64,000 bases of DNA from CAZWRN01 sp964446685 (GTDB taxonomy: Bacteria; Patescibacteriota; Microgenomatia; Daviesbacterales; UBA10151). The first letter of the stretch is position 1; every line of letters starts with the position of its first letter. The stretch lies in NCBI GenBank assembly GCA_964446685.1, contig CAYUPO010000007.1:1-64000 (forward strand). Reading direction: 5' to 3'. This document shows positions 35,166-44,020 of the stretch, one piece after another. The notes under the pieces were generated by a model. That model saw only the letters and a program-made list of their open reading frames with translations. It did no database searches and was not told the DNA's origin. Made by a program: the position numbers and the translations under genes.

Positions 35166-36872
35166 TTAATTAATGATCCTTTTTCTTAATTTAGGAAAGA
35201 AACTCATTCCCGCAACAATGGTCAAAGCCAACAATGTCACCAAATTTGAAATTATTCTTACTGGCGTATTAAAAAGCTTTCCCGTAACGGAATATTCACC
35301 TGGCGGCAGATCTATTCTGAGTCTTCCCCAATGATTTTCATCAGTGTGAGGATATTCTTTTCCGTCAACAAAAACTTTCCAGATTGGATATTCAATAATT
35401 GGAATCTCAACATTTGCAGTTTCTGCGACTTTAATCTTAAAACTAAAAGTATCTGATTCCACTTTGTAATCTTGTGTTTCAGCCTTGCCGCTCCTGATCT
35501 CTGGCGAATAAGGAGCTCTTCCCTGAGGTTCATAATAGGCCGCTTTAGGCAAATAATCTAAAAGTCCCGCCTTTTGTTGAATCTCCCACAAAGGATCGGA
35601 TAACTTTTGCTGATCATCAATCCAGGGGTAAAAATCTTTAGGAATAAAAAACTGGTAATTAAGGAAAAAAGTAAGCAGTGATAAGATACTAGCCATAATT
35701 AACTGCAGTTTTTTCGGTAGGGAAAATATAAAAAATCCACCAATTATACTGGAAGTAAAAATAGCGATCGACAAAAATCTCCAGGGAAATTGAGCAAACT
35801 GAATCGGTCTGACTGCTTCCCAGAAAAATGCCGACTTGTTATGCATTAAAATAAGCGACAAACCGAACAAAAAAATAAATCCAGCTGCCAGTACAGTTTC
35901 CGTTTTTTTGAGACTGGAAAACTTTTTCAACATTAACCAAATTAATACTCCAACACCCGCTATCACCACCCACCAATGAGGCCAGCCGATCTGAAAAGAG
36001 ATCGTATCCCCATTTCCAAAAACACTGGCACCATAATCCCATTTCCTGTCAAAAAAAAGCTGTGGAACAGTCACAAAATGAGCTCTAAAGTCACTCCCCC
36101 CTTCCAACAATGTATCTGTTCGAACCAGATCTTTTTCCAGAAAAACCGGAAAGACAAAAAAAGCTGCCAGTCCAACTCCCAGTAATCCGGCCAACACCAC
36201 ACTATTTATTTTCTTAATACTTAATACTTGATACTTAATACTTAGTATTACTATCCATATTGCCAATATCGGAATAAAAAACATCGTCATGATGTTATGG
36301 CACATCAAAAATAACCCTAGTGAAATACTGGTACCCAAAAAATTTCCCCAGGTTTTTTGTTTAATTAATCGCAGAAAATAATAAAAAACAAATGGAATAA
36401 CAGCCAAGGCAAAACTTTCGGCAATCGCCCCTCTGACATAGCCATCCAAAGCTCTGTAAGGAGCAAACTGATACATCACACCAGCTGTAAAACCGGCCCA
36501 GTCTCCATACAGCTCTCTCACCAGCCAATACATACCAAATCCACCGATTAAAAGCGGAATAAAAAATAACAATTTAGCAGCTCCGACAAACCCTAAAATA
36601 TAACTGGCTATTCCTCCTATATAGTAAGGAAGTACGCTGTAATAATTAAACAGCGGATAACCATTTCCATACCCCATATCAGGAACCCATCTGCATGGTA
36701 TCTGTCCGGTATCAAAACATTTTCTCATTTCAAATATCCGCATCACCTGTAAATCATCATGATGAAAGAAATAACCAGGCATCAAAGTTGGCCATAAGAT
36801 AAATCCGGAAAGTACCAGTAAAATCAGTAAATGCCAATAAACTAATGAAATATTTTTAAATTTACTTAGCAT
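35166..36872 (-). CDS. 6-pyruvoyl-tetrahydropterin-synthase-related GT-C-like membrane protein
   Basis: I chose the ATG at 36872 because GGAG lies 6-9 bases before it; an upstream frame of ten codons has no such site. The 568-residue protein has about 12 membrane segments and a C-terminal extracytoplasmic beta-rich domain. HHDDLQVMRIFEM in the first loop, IPCRWVPDMGYGNGYPLFNYY and YVRGAIAESFALA match the PTPS-related membrane family (PF10131), named for a weak similarity only; the proteins are GT-C-like. A heptamer repeat at 36213-36250 is translated in frame as KYQVLSIKKI between two helices. Its neighbour is a paralogue. Confidence 0.8.
   Translation of the reverse strand: MLSKFKNISLVYWHLLILLVLSGFILWPTLMPGYFFHHDDLQVMRIFEMRKCFDTGQIPCRWVPDMGYGNGYPLFNYYSVLPYYIGGIASYILGFVGAAKLLFFIPLLIGGFGMYWLVRELYGDWAGFTAGVMYQFAPYRALDGYVRGAIAESFALAVIPFVFYYFLRLIKQKTWGNFLGTSISLGLFLMCHNIMTMFFIPILAIWIVILSIKYQVLSIKKINSVVLAGLLGVGLAAFFVFPVFLEKDLVRTDTLLEGGSDFRAHFVTVPQLFFDRKWDYGASVFGNGDTISFQIGWPHWWVVIAGVGVLIWLMLKKFSSLKKTETVLAAGFIFLFGLSLILMHNKSAFFWEAVRPIQFAQFPWRFLSIAIFTSSIIGGFFIFSLPKKLQLIMASILSLLTFFLNYQFFIPKDFYPWIDDQQKLSDPLWEIQQKAGLLDYLPKAAYYEPQGRAPYSPEIRSGKAETQDYKVESDTFSFKIKVAETANVEIPIIEYPIWKVFVDGKEYPHTDENHWGRLRIDLPPGEYSVTGKLFNTPVRIISNLVTLLALTIVAGMSFFPKLRKRIIN
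36213..36250. repeat. Heptamer tandem repeat CTTAATA inside a gene
   Basis: Five consecutive 7 bp units of the form CTTAATA (with CTTGATA and CTTAGTA variants) lie within the PTPS-related gene. Because the unit is not a multiple of three, a change of one unit would break the frame. The same unit occurs at 10179-10208. Confidence 0.7.
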
Positions 36873-38550
36873 CTTTTCTCCTTTTAAATTCATTCCATCC
36901 AAGTAAAGAAATAATAACCAACGCTACTAAAGTTGATATATTACCCACTGTCCTAACCGGAGTGTTATCCAGGTGAACATTAATCTGATAATTGCCAACG
37001 GGTAAATCAAAACTAATAAGTCCCAGGCAAAACTCCTGTCCTCTGCAATCATCATGCCAGTGAGCAATTTTCATTTTTTCCGAAGTTTCAAGATTAGTCG
37101 CCGTTACCGCCATACCAGGAAAGTCAAACAATGGCAGTCTAAAATTAGCATTTTCGGAAACTCTAATCTGACCATTTTGCCAGTCACTGCCTTTATACCA
37201 ACTTAAAATTTCCGCTTTACCGTCCATAATTTCCGGTTTATCCGGAGCTTTTTGGATTGGTGGCAATTTGGCATAAATAGGCAAATAATCAAAAATACTG
37301 ATTGTTAATTGCTTATCCCATGATTTACCGGAAAACTTTTGAGTATCATCGATCCTGACCCAATCATGCCCTTTGAAAAACGAACCATACAGTATTAACA
37401 CTCCAGCAATGACAATAATTCCCAAAACATATTCTGCATGAATTAATTTAAATAGTTTAAGTTTAATATCCTGTACAAAAAATACAGCAACTCCTGAAAG
37501 CAGCGATAACATAAAAACACTGTCAGACAAAAACCTCCAGGGAAACTGCAGATATGCCAGAAAAGGCAATTGAGCCCAAATAAAGGAGGATTTCTGATGA
37601 ATCATGAAAAGGACAAAAATAGTGACAGTAAATAACACCAAAGTCACTATCGCAATCTTAGTATGTTTTCTAAACTGAACCAATGCTAAAAATGCCGCAA
37701 CAAGTGCCATAATAAAATGAATTTGTCCGGTTGATAAAGACATGCCATCCCATGGTCCCCAGACACTTGATCCATATCCCCAATAATTGGAAACAAATAA
37801 CTGATTTAAATCAGCAAAATGCATCCGGTAGTCAAAGTACCCACCGATTATTGTTTCTAGATGTACAAATGGTCTTTCTACAATGACGGGAAAGATAAAA
37901 AACCCGGCCAGTAAAATACCCAATACTCCATACCCAAACAGCCATCCAAGTAATTTCAACCTTTTTTCTAAAATAAGCCACATCAGCCCCCAGATTCCGG
38001 CCAGTGGCAAAAAAATCAAAGGCATTAAGTTGTGAGTCATAATTAGTCCACCGACAGATAAAGCTAAAAATAAACCATATTTCTTCTGTCTGGTTTTAAT
38101 AAACTGATAGATTGACCAAAAAATAAATGGATAAAAACTCATCGCCCAGTATTCACTCATTGCTCCTCTGACATAGACATTTGCCGCCTTATAGGGAGCG
38201 TAAGTGTATAAGACAGCGGCTACCACTGCCGGCCACTTACCTAGCCAGGTTTTAATAAAAAGATACATTCCAAAAGCTCCGACTACAAAACCCAAACCAA
38301 ACATTATTTTTGTCACATCAATAAACTGAAATCCTAATAAATGAAAAATTTGTCCCAAATAATAAGGACTTGGCGGATAAAAATTAAATTGAGGGTAGCC
38401 ATACTGATATCCCATATCGGGAATCCATCTGCAGGGAATCTGAAAATCCTGAAAACATTTATTCATCTCAAGCATCCTAAATGCCTGAATATCATCATGC
38501 ATCGAATAAAGTCCACTCTGAAATAAATTAATAAATGAAGGAACAATCAA
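36862..38550 (-). CDS. 6-pyruvoyl-tetrahydropterin-synthase-related GT-C-like membrane protein
   Basis: This paralogue of the next gene has at least 562 residues. MHDDIQAFRMLEM, IPCRWIPDMGYQYGYPQFNFY and YVRGAMSEYWAMS are shared with it almost motif for motif. About 12 membrane segments are followed by a C-terminal beta-rich domain. The start is unresolved: the TTG at 38550 is the first usual start codon in frame, but it cuts the first helix, and the frame stays open upstream with a good hydrophobic stretch (KSHIFFVLLC). Initiation at a rare codon near 38590 is possible. It overlaps the downstream start by 11 bp. Confidence 0.75.
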   Translation of the reverse strand: MIVPSFINLFQSGLYSMHDDIQAFRMLEMNKCFQDFQIPCRWIPDMGYQYGYPQFNFYPPSPYYLGQIFHLLGFQFIDVTKIMFGLGFVVGAFGMYLFIKTWLGKWPAVVAAVLYTYAPYKAANVYVRGAMSEYWAMSFYPFIFWSIYQFIKTRQKKYGLFLALSVGGLIMTHNLMPLIFLPLAGIWGLMWLILEKRLKLLGWLFGYGVLGILLAGFFIFPVIVERPFVHLETIIGGYFDYRMHFADLNQLFVSNYWGYGSSVWGPWDGMSLSTGQIHFIMALVAAFLALVQFRKHTKIAIVTLVLFTVTIFVLFMIHQKSSFIWAQLPFLAYLQFPWRFLSDSVFMLSLLSGVAVFFVQDIKLKLFKLIHAEYVLGIIVIAGVLILYGSFFKGHDWVRIDDTQKFSGKSWDKQLTISIFDYLPIYAKLPPIQKAPDKPEIMDGKAEILSWYKGSDWQNGQIRVSENANFRLPLFDFPGMAVTATNLETSEKMKIAHWHDDCRGQEFCLGLISFDLPVGNYQINVHLDNTPVRTVGNISTLVALVIISLLGWNEFKRRKDAK

Positions 38551-38602
38551 AATGCAAAGCAGAACAAAAAAAATATGCGATTTGAGTAGTTTTAAGACAT
38601 TA

Positions 38603-40141
38603 TTAATAAGCTGGTTCCTCCCAATAATTAACTTTAAATAAGACAGTTGATTCCTGTTTACCTGTTACTGAACGAATTTTTGGAAATTCTTTAACTAGCT
38701 CCAAATGTTTGCCAAACTTGTCTTCGCCAGACCTATTGGCAACAAAATAAGTTGGATGTTCTTTAGCCGTCTGAACATAGCTGGCTGAAATACTTGACCC
38801 TCCCCCAACTACAGCAATTGCGCTAACTTTATCAACATAAATCTGCAATCCATCAGGTAATGTACCAAAACTACCTTCAGTTGTAACTACAATATCTTCT
38901 TTCTTACTTTCTTCTATCAGATAATCTGCGATCTCTTTCAATCCATACCCAGCAGTCCATTCTTCGAGATAACCATTCCTCTCAGCTCTGGGTAAAGGAG
39001 CTTTTTCCAAATTTGTATGCAGCAGAAATATATAATAAGCTGGCCAGACAACTAACAATAACACAACGACAGATACTACCGTCTTTGCTGAAAATATTTT
39101 CGACAGTCTTGTCACCAAATTATCAATTCCAAATGAGGCGATCACAATTAAATAAGTTACCGGAAACAAAATATAGCGGGCAGTAAATGTTTTAAGAAGC
39201 GCCATTTCAATTCCGAGTGGAATCAGACTGAAAAGAAGTAGCGCAGCCAGATAAATATGCTTAGATCTGAAGGTTTGCAATACACCCCAGGCTAGTCCGA
39301 TCAAAACACCCCAACCTAAAAGTGGCGGAAACCATTCTTTCAGATCATTAAAATGCGGAATAAACGGATCCCATGGTCTAACAAGCAACATCATCGGAGA
39401 TAAAACATAATCCTGATTTCTGGAATTTAAGTTTGAAAAACCAGGTCCTAAACGCAAAATATTATAGATCCCAACACAAATCACGATTGCAACAATCCAC
39501 AACATAAATAACTGAATAATTCGTTTCTCACGACCAATTTTCTTGAAATTAAACACCAAAACAGACAGTGGCATTGTCACAACTGTAAAAAAAGCCGGTG
39601 TTTTAGTTAAAAGTGCCCCTCCCATTAAATATCCTAAAAGCATTGCTAAATCTATCCGCGGAAATCGAATCAAAAGTAAAGCTACAGCAACTGACCAAAT
39701 CGAAAAAGCTGCCAACATCGAATCAACCAATGCCATCCGGTCAAAAAATACAAAATAAGGAGTAATAGCTACCAAAAATGCTGTCCAGAGTCCCACTCTT
39801 TTATTTACAAAATAAGTTCCGATAAAAGTCAGACCCAATAGAGAACCAAAACCAGAAAAAACCGACAATATTCTGCCTGCAAACAATGGATCTTCAAAAA
39901 CCTTAAACAAAGGCATCATCGCCCACATAAAAAGCGGTGTTTTTCCATCACTAAGTGGCAAAAAACGCAGTGTTGGTTCAGCTTTCATGACCTGGGCCCA
40001 CCTGATATAAATTGCTTCATCAGCAAAAATCGGTTGGTATGTCAAATTTGGCAGTCTGACTGCAAAATAAATTACAGTAATAAAAAACATCCCTATCAGA
40101 TACCATTTATTATTTTTAAAAAACTTTCCTATATAATCCAT
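38603..40141 (-). CDS. ArnT/PMT-type GT39 glycosyltransferase
   Basis: The 512-residue product is a conventional PMT_2/ArnT-like protein: FADEAIYIRWAQ holds the acidic pair at 41-42, and DGKTPLFMW (65-73) is the second-loop motif. FFDRMALVDSMLAAF and GGALLTKTPAFF correspond to family features around the next loops. About 11 hydrophobic segments are followed by a C-terminal soluble part of about 100 residues. The enzyme should move a sugar from polyprenyl phosphate to an outer-face acceptor. It is not close to the array at 8517-18979. The 25 bp upstream hold part of a heptamer repeat. Confidence 0.85.
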   Translation of the reverse strand: MDYIGKFFKNNKWYLIGMFFITVIYFAVRLPNLTYQPIFADEAIYIRWAQVMKAEPTLRFLPLSDGKTPLFMWAMMPLFKVFEDPLFAGRILSVFSGFGSLLGLTFIGTYFVNKRVGLWTAFLVAITPYFVFFDRMALVDSMLAAFSIWSVAVALLLIRFPRIDLAMLLGYLMGGALLTKTPAFFTVVTMPLSVLVFNFKKIGREKRIIQLFMLWIVAIVICVGIYNILRLGPGFSNLNSRNQDYVLSPMMLLVRPWDPFIPHFNDLKEWFPPLLGWGVLIGLAWGVLQTFRSKHIYLAALLLFSLIPLGIEMALLKTFTARYILFPVTYLIVIASFGIDNLVTRLSKIFSAKTVVSVVVLLLVVWPAYYIFLLHTNLEKAPLPRAERNGYLEEWTAGYGLKEIADYLIEESKKEDIVVTTEGSFGTLPDGLQIYVDKVSAIAVVGGGSSISASYVQTAKEHPTYFVANRSGEDKFGKHLELVKEFPKIRSVTGKQESTVLFKVNYWEEPAY

Positions 40142-40155
40142 TTTATTAACCCCAA

Positions 40156-40183
40156 CTTATCACTTATCACTTATCACTTATCA
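40156..40183. repeat. Heptamer tandem repeat CTTATCA at a gene end
   Basis: Four exact 7 bp CTTATCA units cover the stop codon of the upstream GT39 gene (stop at 40167) and extend into the spacer. The last codons of that gene (ISDK) are therefore encoded by the repeat. Confidence 0.75.
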
Positions 40184-41609
40184 CTAATATCTTGTCTCTA
40201 TCTGATTTTAGTATCTTATATCGCTCCTTTGCTATACCCTGTTGATCAAGCCTGTATTGTTTGGTTATAAGGACAAACTTTCCGGCATTAGTAAATACCC
40301 CTTCAGCCATAAATAAACGCTTTACATCATCATCCCGGATCTGACTGACCTGTTTTTCAGAATACCATACAGCAGTCGGACCAAAATCATCATCAATAAA
40401 AAACTTTCCCTCTGCTTTACCCGCTGCTTCCGACAAAATCTGTTCATCAGAAATATATCTTGGCTGATCAATAAACTGAACCCAGGCTGATTTCAATTGC
40501 CCGGATGCCAAATACAAAGCGAAAACAACTAAAAATGATGCTAACAAAAACTGACTGCTTTTTTTAAAAATAACAATACTGTTAATCCACTTAAGTTGTC
40601 TGAGAGTATTACCAAACCAAAAAGCGGTTGCGAAAAAGGCTATTATCATAAATGGATGAAGCGGGATTAGATGCCAGATGTGGCCTTTGGGAGAAAAAAC
40701 AAATGGAGTAAAAAAACTGATAAAAAATACCGGCAGTATCAACCATTTTTTCTGCCTTAAAATTATTCCCAGGAAAATACTACTAATAATCCCCGCCACT
40801 CCTGGCCAAAACCAACGTCCTATTCCATCATGTAAATAGATTTTAGCTAAACTAAAGTTTGCCTGATAGGATGTTTCTGCTTTAACCCCGGGGAGTCCGA
40901 TCTGCAAATATCGGTCCAGAAAACTGGAATTAGTCAAAAATTGTGATACTGCCCAGATTCCGCCCAATATTCCCATTATTCCAAAAACCAAAAAATAATC
41001 TTTTTTCTGAAATTTATTTTTCCAAAAAACAATTATTAGCGATGGCAAAATAGTAAAAGGAATCCCAGTTTTAGTTAAAATCAACGCTACAAATGATAAC
41101 GCAAAAGGAACCAACCATTTTCTATTTTTAACAGCTTTAATAGCGGTATAAAAAGTCAGAATAAAAAAGAAAGTCAAAAATATATCCAGGTTGCCTGAAC
41201 GCGATCTAAACAAAAACCAAAATGAAGATGCCAGACCAATAGCAGAACAAAATCCAACCACCCTGTTAAACAACTCTTTTCCTAGAAAATAAATCACCAC
41301 CAGTGATAAAAATCCAAAAACTGCTGAAGCCGATCTAACTCCAAATTCGCCGTAACCAAACAAAGTTTCACCGATCGCTATCAACCAAAAACCAACTGGA
41401 GGATGGTCATAATAGGCCATCTCATTCCATCTTAGGTTAAATAAGTCGCCAGATTTAAGAATATTTCGCGCTATCTCTGCATACCAAGCTTCATCCCATG
41501 AAACCAGGCTGGTATGTCCCAGATTATAGAAGAAAAATGGAAGCAAAATTAGCAGAAAGCCTACAGATAAAAAATCAGATAGATGTTTTTTTAATAACCC
41601 CAATTTCAT
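40167..41609 (-). CDS. ArnT/PMT-type GT39 glycosyltransferase
   Basis: This protein has 480 residues. SWDEAWYAEIARN carries the acidic pair at 39-40 and YYDHPPVGFW (66-75) is the classic ArnT-like second-loop motif. FGVRSASAVFGFL and SGNLDIFLTFF follow the family pattern. About 11 membrane segments precede a short C-terminal soluble part of about 90 residues, smaller than in the array members. It follows an ALG5/DPM-like GT2 gene by 13 bp. A functional pair is likely: the GT2 makes the polyprenyl-phosphate sugar and this enzyme uses it. The stop codon lies in a heptamer repeat. Confidence 0.85.
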   Translation of the reverse strand: MKLGLLKKHLSDFLSVGFLLILLPFFFYNLGHTSLVSWDEAWYAEIARNILKSGDLFNLRWNEMAYYDHPPVGFWLIAIGETLFGYGEFGVRSASAVFGFLSLVVIYFLGKELFNRVVGFCSAIGLASSFWFLFRSRSGNLDIFLTFFFILTFYTAIKAVKNRKWLVPFALSFVALILTKTGIPFTILPSLIIVFWKNKFQKKDYFLVFGIMGILGGIWAVSQFLTNSSFLDRYLQIGLPGVKAETSYQANFSLAKIYLHDGIGRWFWPGVAGIISSIFLGIILRQKKWLILPVFFISFFTPFVFSPKGHIWHLIPLHPFMIIAFFATAFWFGNTLRQLKWINSIVIFKKSSQFLLASFLVVFALYLASGQLKSAWVQFIDQPRYISDEQILSEAAGKAEGKFFIDDDFGPTAVWYSEKQVSQIRDDDVKRLFMAEGVFTNAGKFVLITKQYRLDQQGIAKERYKILKSDRDKILVISDK

Positions 41610-41622
41610 AATTCCGTCCAGC

Positions 41623-42381
41623 TTAGCGATGAAAACCGTTGTAAGAACCGGTTAAATCATTAATCCGGATTTTTAACATGTCCTGCAATGCATCAAGCGA
41701 ATCTCTGATAGCCTGAACTCTTTCTGTTCCTACATAGTGCCACTCAACACCCACTTCAGCAATTTTTAAATCCATTTTCTTAGCCAAAAAAAGTGTTTCA
41801 ACATCAAACCCGGCATTCACCGCTGCTCCATTTAGCCGATGTTTATGCCATCTTTTCAGAAGCGGCTGAAAAACCATTTCAATTGCTTGACGGTTAAAAG
41901 CTTTAAAACCACACTGTGTATCTTTAAATGGCAAACCCAGAAGCAAAGTTCTAAGCAAAGCAAAGCCCCAGGCCATCAGCTTACGAATTGCCGGTGCCCC
42001 TTTTCTACCCGTCCGGGATCCAATCACAATGTCATAGCCATTCCCAAATTCCTTTAACAACTTTTCAATTTCAGCTAAAGGAGTTGCCTGATCCATATCT
42101 GTAAATAAGGCAATTCTACCCCGACTTTCAAGCATTCCTGTCATTACCGCAATTGCTTTCCCACCATGATTGTTTCTGATCAACCGGTAATTTTTTTTGG
42201 AAGAAATAAACTTTTCGATCAATTCAACACTCTTATCTTTAGAACCATCATCAACTATCAAAACCTCATAAGTATAAGCCTGTTTATCTAAATAGGAATC
42301 AACATCATTCAAAACACCATTTTTCAGATTTTCTTCTTCGTTATAGGCAGGAATGATAACCGAAAGTTTGGGCTGATCCAT
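41623..42381 (-). CDS. GT2 dolichyl-phosphate-glucose/mannose synthase-like
   Basis: The 252-residue protein has LSVIIPAYNEEENL (6-19), VDDGSKDKS (43-51), GGKAIAVMTGM (73-83), the metal-binding site TDMDQATP (94-101) and DTQCGFKAFNR near 155-165. This combination is characteristic of ALG5/DPM1-type synthases that make polyprenyl-phosphate glucose or mannose from a nucleotide sugar. It ends with a basic tail and no transmembrane helix. It lies between two GT39-like genes (13 bp and 19 bp away), which would use its product. Confidence 0.9.
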   Translation of the reverse strand: MDQPKLSVIIPAYNEEENLKNGVLNDVDSYLDKQAYTYEVLIVDDGSKDKSVELIEKFISSKKNYRLIRNNHGGKAIAVMTGMLESRGRIALFTDMDQATPLAEIEKLLKEFGNGYDIVIGSRTGRKGAPAIRKLMAWGFALLRTLLLGLPFKDTQCGFKAFNRQAIEMVFQPLLKRWHKHRLNGAAVNAGFDVETLFLAKKMDLKIAEVGVEWHYVGTERVQAIRDSLDALQDMLKIRINDLTGSYNGFHR

Positions 42382-42400
42382 AAGTAGTTATTATCTCAAT

Positions 42401-43909
42401 TTAAGGGGCATTATGCACTAACTTAAATACTCTGACTCCTTCAACTGTTTGTTCCATTTCAACTTTAGACCAGCCAAATGCAGCAATTTCATATTTAGGA
42501 TGTCCGACCGGGTTACAAACAGCGTCTTCGCAAACTACATATAATTGTTCTGTAATATCAAACGGAACCTGTAATGGCTTACTACCTTTAATATCAAGTA
42601 CATACTGATACGCAGCGTCATAATTGTGTTCGGCGATCAAAGCAAAATTAAATTGTTCCCCTTTGGCATCCTGAATAATAAAATCAGCCACTTTTTGTGC
42701 TCTTTGGTACTGATTATTAGGTGGAACCAGTAGAGGACTTTTCTGCAGATTTACCACCACGATCCATGCACATAGCAAACCAAAAAGAAGCAGTAAAATC
42801 TTTTTAGTTATTCCTGTCATCTGACTAAAAATCCAACAGACAGCAGCCAGAAGAATATATAGCACGGGATTCAAAAATCCCAGATAATGATCATAAATAT
42901 TTTGTTTATAAAGAGACAAACCTGCAACACCAATCACTACCCAGCTACTTACCACAAATAATTTCCAGTCAAATCTTTTTTTATACAGTTGATAAAGAAA
43001 ATAAACTACCGGAACCAGGATCAAAACTCCAATAATCCATTGCAGATACATTACCTCTCCGGCTGCATACCTGCCAACAAATGTCTCAAAATAAAGTTCA
43101 GGAATCCGGCCAAATGTATTTAATAAATTTAAATTAACAGTTGTCTGCCTATCACCAAAAAAAGTAGAAATAGCTCTAAAATTGGCCCAGTTGTGTTTAA
43201 TATCAAAAATTAGCAGTGGCGACATCAAAAACAAAAAACTAAAAATAGCACCAGCTGTTCCAGACCAAAAATAAGCATAATTTGCTTTCTGTTTTACCTG
43301 CCAAAAAAGTTCATAAAGCCACAATACTCCGATAACTGGCACCAGAATTAAAGCCAGATAATGCATCTGAACAGCAAATGCCAACCCGATTCCACTTAAA
43401 ATAAAATATAAAAAGTTCTTTTTTTGTCTTGTCCAATAAACCCCTGCGACAGAAAGCAGAGCAAAAAATGGAGCCGGATTTGGATTCCAGGAAGAGTGAG
43501 AATAAGTTATATTAACCGGTGAAATGGCGTATAAAAAAGCACTTATCAAAGCTGGAACTTTACCAAACCAATTACGAACCAGATAATAAATAAATCCAAC
43601 CGAAAGAGTCCCGATCACAGCTACCATTACCGCAGCTGCTATCGGATTTAGCCACCAAAGAGCCATCGCAACAGCCATCATATAGTAATAAAGTGGCCCT
43701 AGATACATATTTCCCACCGAAGTTGGCGGACCAATTAAAGGGATATCAAAGGTCGTCAAAATACGCTTAATCATTAGCGCATCCCGCCCTTCATCTCCCA
43801 AAAATGTCATATAAGCATCAATCCTATATAGCCTCAGTCCTAAAGTTAGGATAATTAACAACAAAAAGATGATTAATTCGGTACGATTGTTCTTAATAAA
43901 GCTTTTCAT
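42401..43909 (-). CDS. GT39-like GT-C glycosyltransferase, GDEGRD type
   Basis: This 502-residue protein has FLGDEGRDALMIKR (37-50) in the first loop and PLIGPPTSVGNMYLGPLYYY (57-76), the same pattern as the gene at 27302-28948. Residues SHSSWNPNPAPFFAL in the third outer loop also match WNANSMPYFSL there. About ten membrane segments precede a C-terminal extracytoplasmic part of about 100 residues with a cysteine pair (CEDAVCNP). It is the first gene of the nine-gene minus-strand operon ending at 28982 and is preceded by a long AT-rich inverted repeat. Confidence 0.8.
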   Translation of the reverse strand: MKSFIKNNRTELIIFLLLIILTLGLRLYRIDAYMTFLGDEGRDALMIKRILTTFDIPLIGPPTSVGNMYLGPLYYYMMAVAMALWWLNPIAAAVMVAVIGTLSVGFIYYLVRNWFGKVPALISAFLYAISPVNITYSHSSWNPNPAPFFALLSVAGVYWTRQKKNFLYFILSGIGLAFAVQMHYLALILVPVIGVLWLYELFWQVKQKANYAYFWSGTAGAIFSFLFLMSPLLIFDIKHNWANFRAISTFFGDRQTTVNLNLLNTFGRIPELYFETFVGRYAAGEVMYLQWIIGVLILVPVVYFLYQLYKKRFDWKLFVVSSWVVIGVAGLSLYKQNIYDHYLGFLNPVLYILLAAVCWIFSQMTGITKKILLLLFGLLCAWIVVVNLQKSPLLVPPNNQYQRAQKVADFIIQDAKGEQFNFALIAEHNYDAAYQYVLDIKGSKPLQVPFDITEQLYVVCEDAVCNPVGHPKYEIAAFGWSKVEMEQTVEGVRVFKLVHNAP

Positions 43910-43910
43910 T

Positions 43911-44017
43911 AATTTGAAATTTGCAATTTGAAATTTGAAGTGAATTTGAAAGTTTTAAAATTTAAATTTCAAACATTTATATTTGAATTCAAATTTTAAA
44001 TTTCGAATTTCAAATTA
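43911..44017. repeat. AT-rich inverted repeat, AATTTGAAATTTG type
   Basis: The left side is AATTTGAAATTTGCAATTTG and similar units up to about 43950; the right side (43984-44017) is the complementary ATTCAAATTTTAAATTTCGAATTTCAAATT, given here in part. It fills the spacer between a GT-C gene and a GT2 gene. No gene is visible in it. Confidence 0.65.
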
Positions 44018-44020
44018 CAC

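Noticed and set aside
35166..38550. Tetrahydropterin biosynthesis enzymes
   Set aside because: The family name 6-pyruvoyl-tetrahydropterin-synthase-related rests on a weak similarity; the proteins are polytopic membrane proteins without the PTPS active-site residues.
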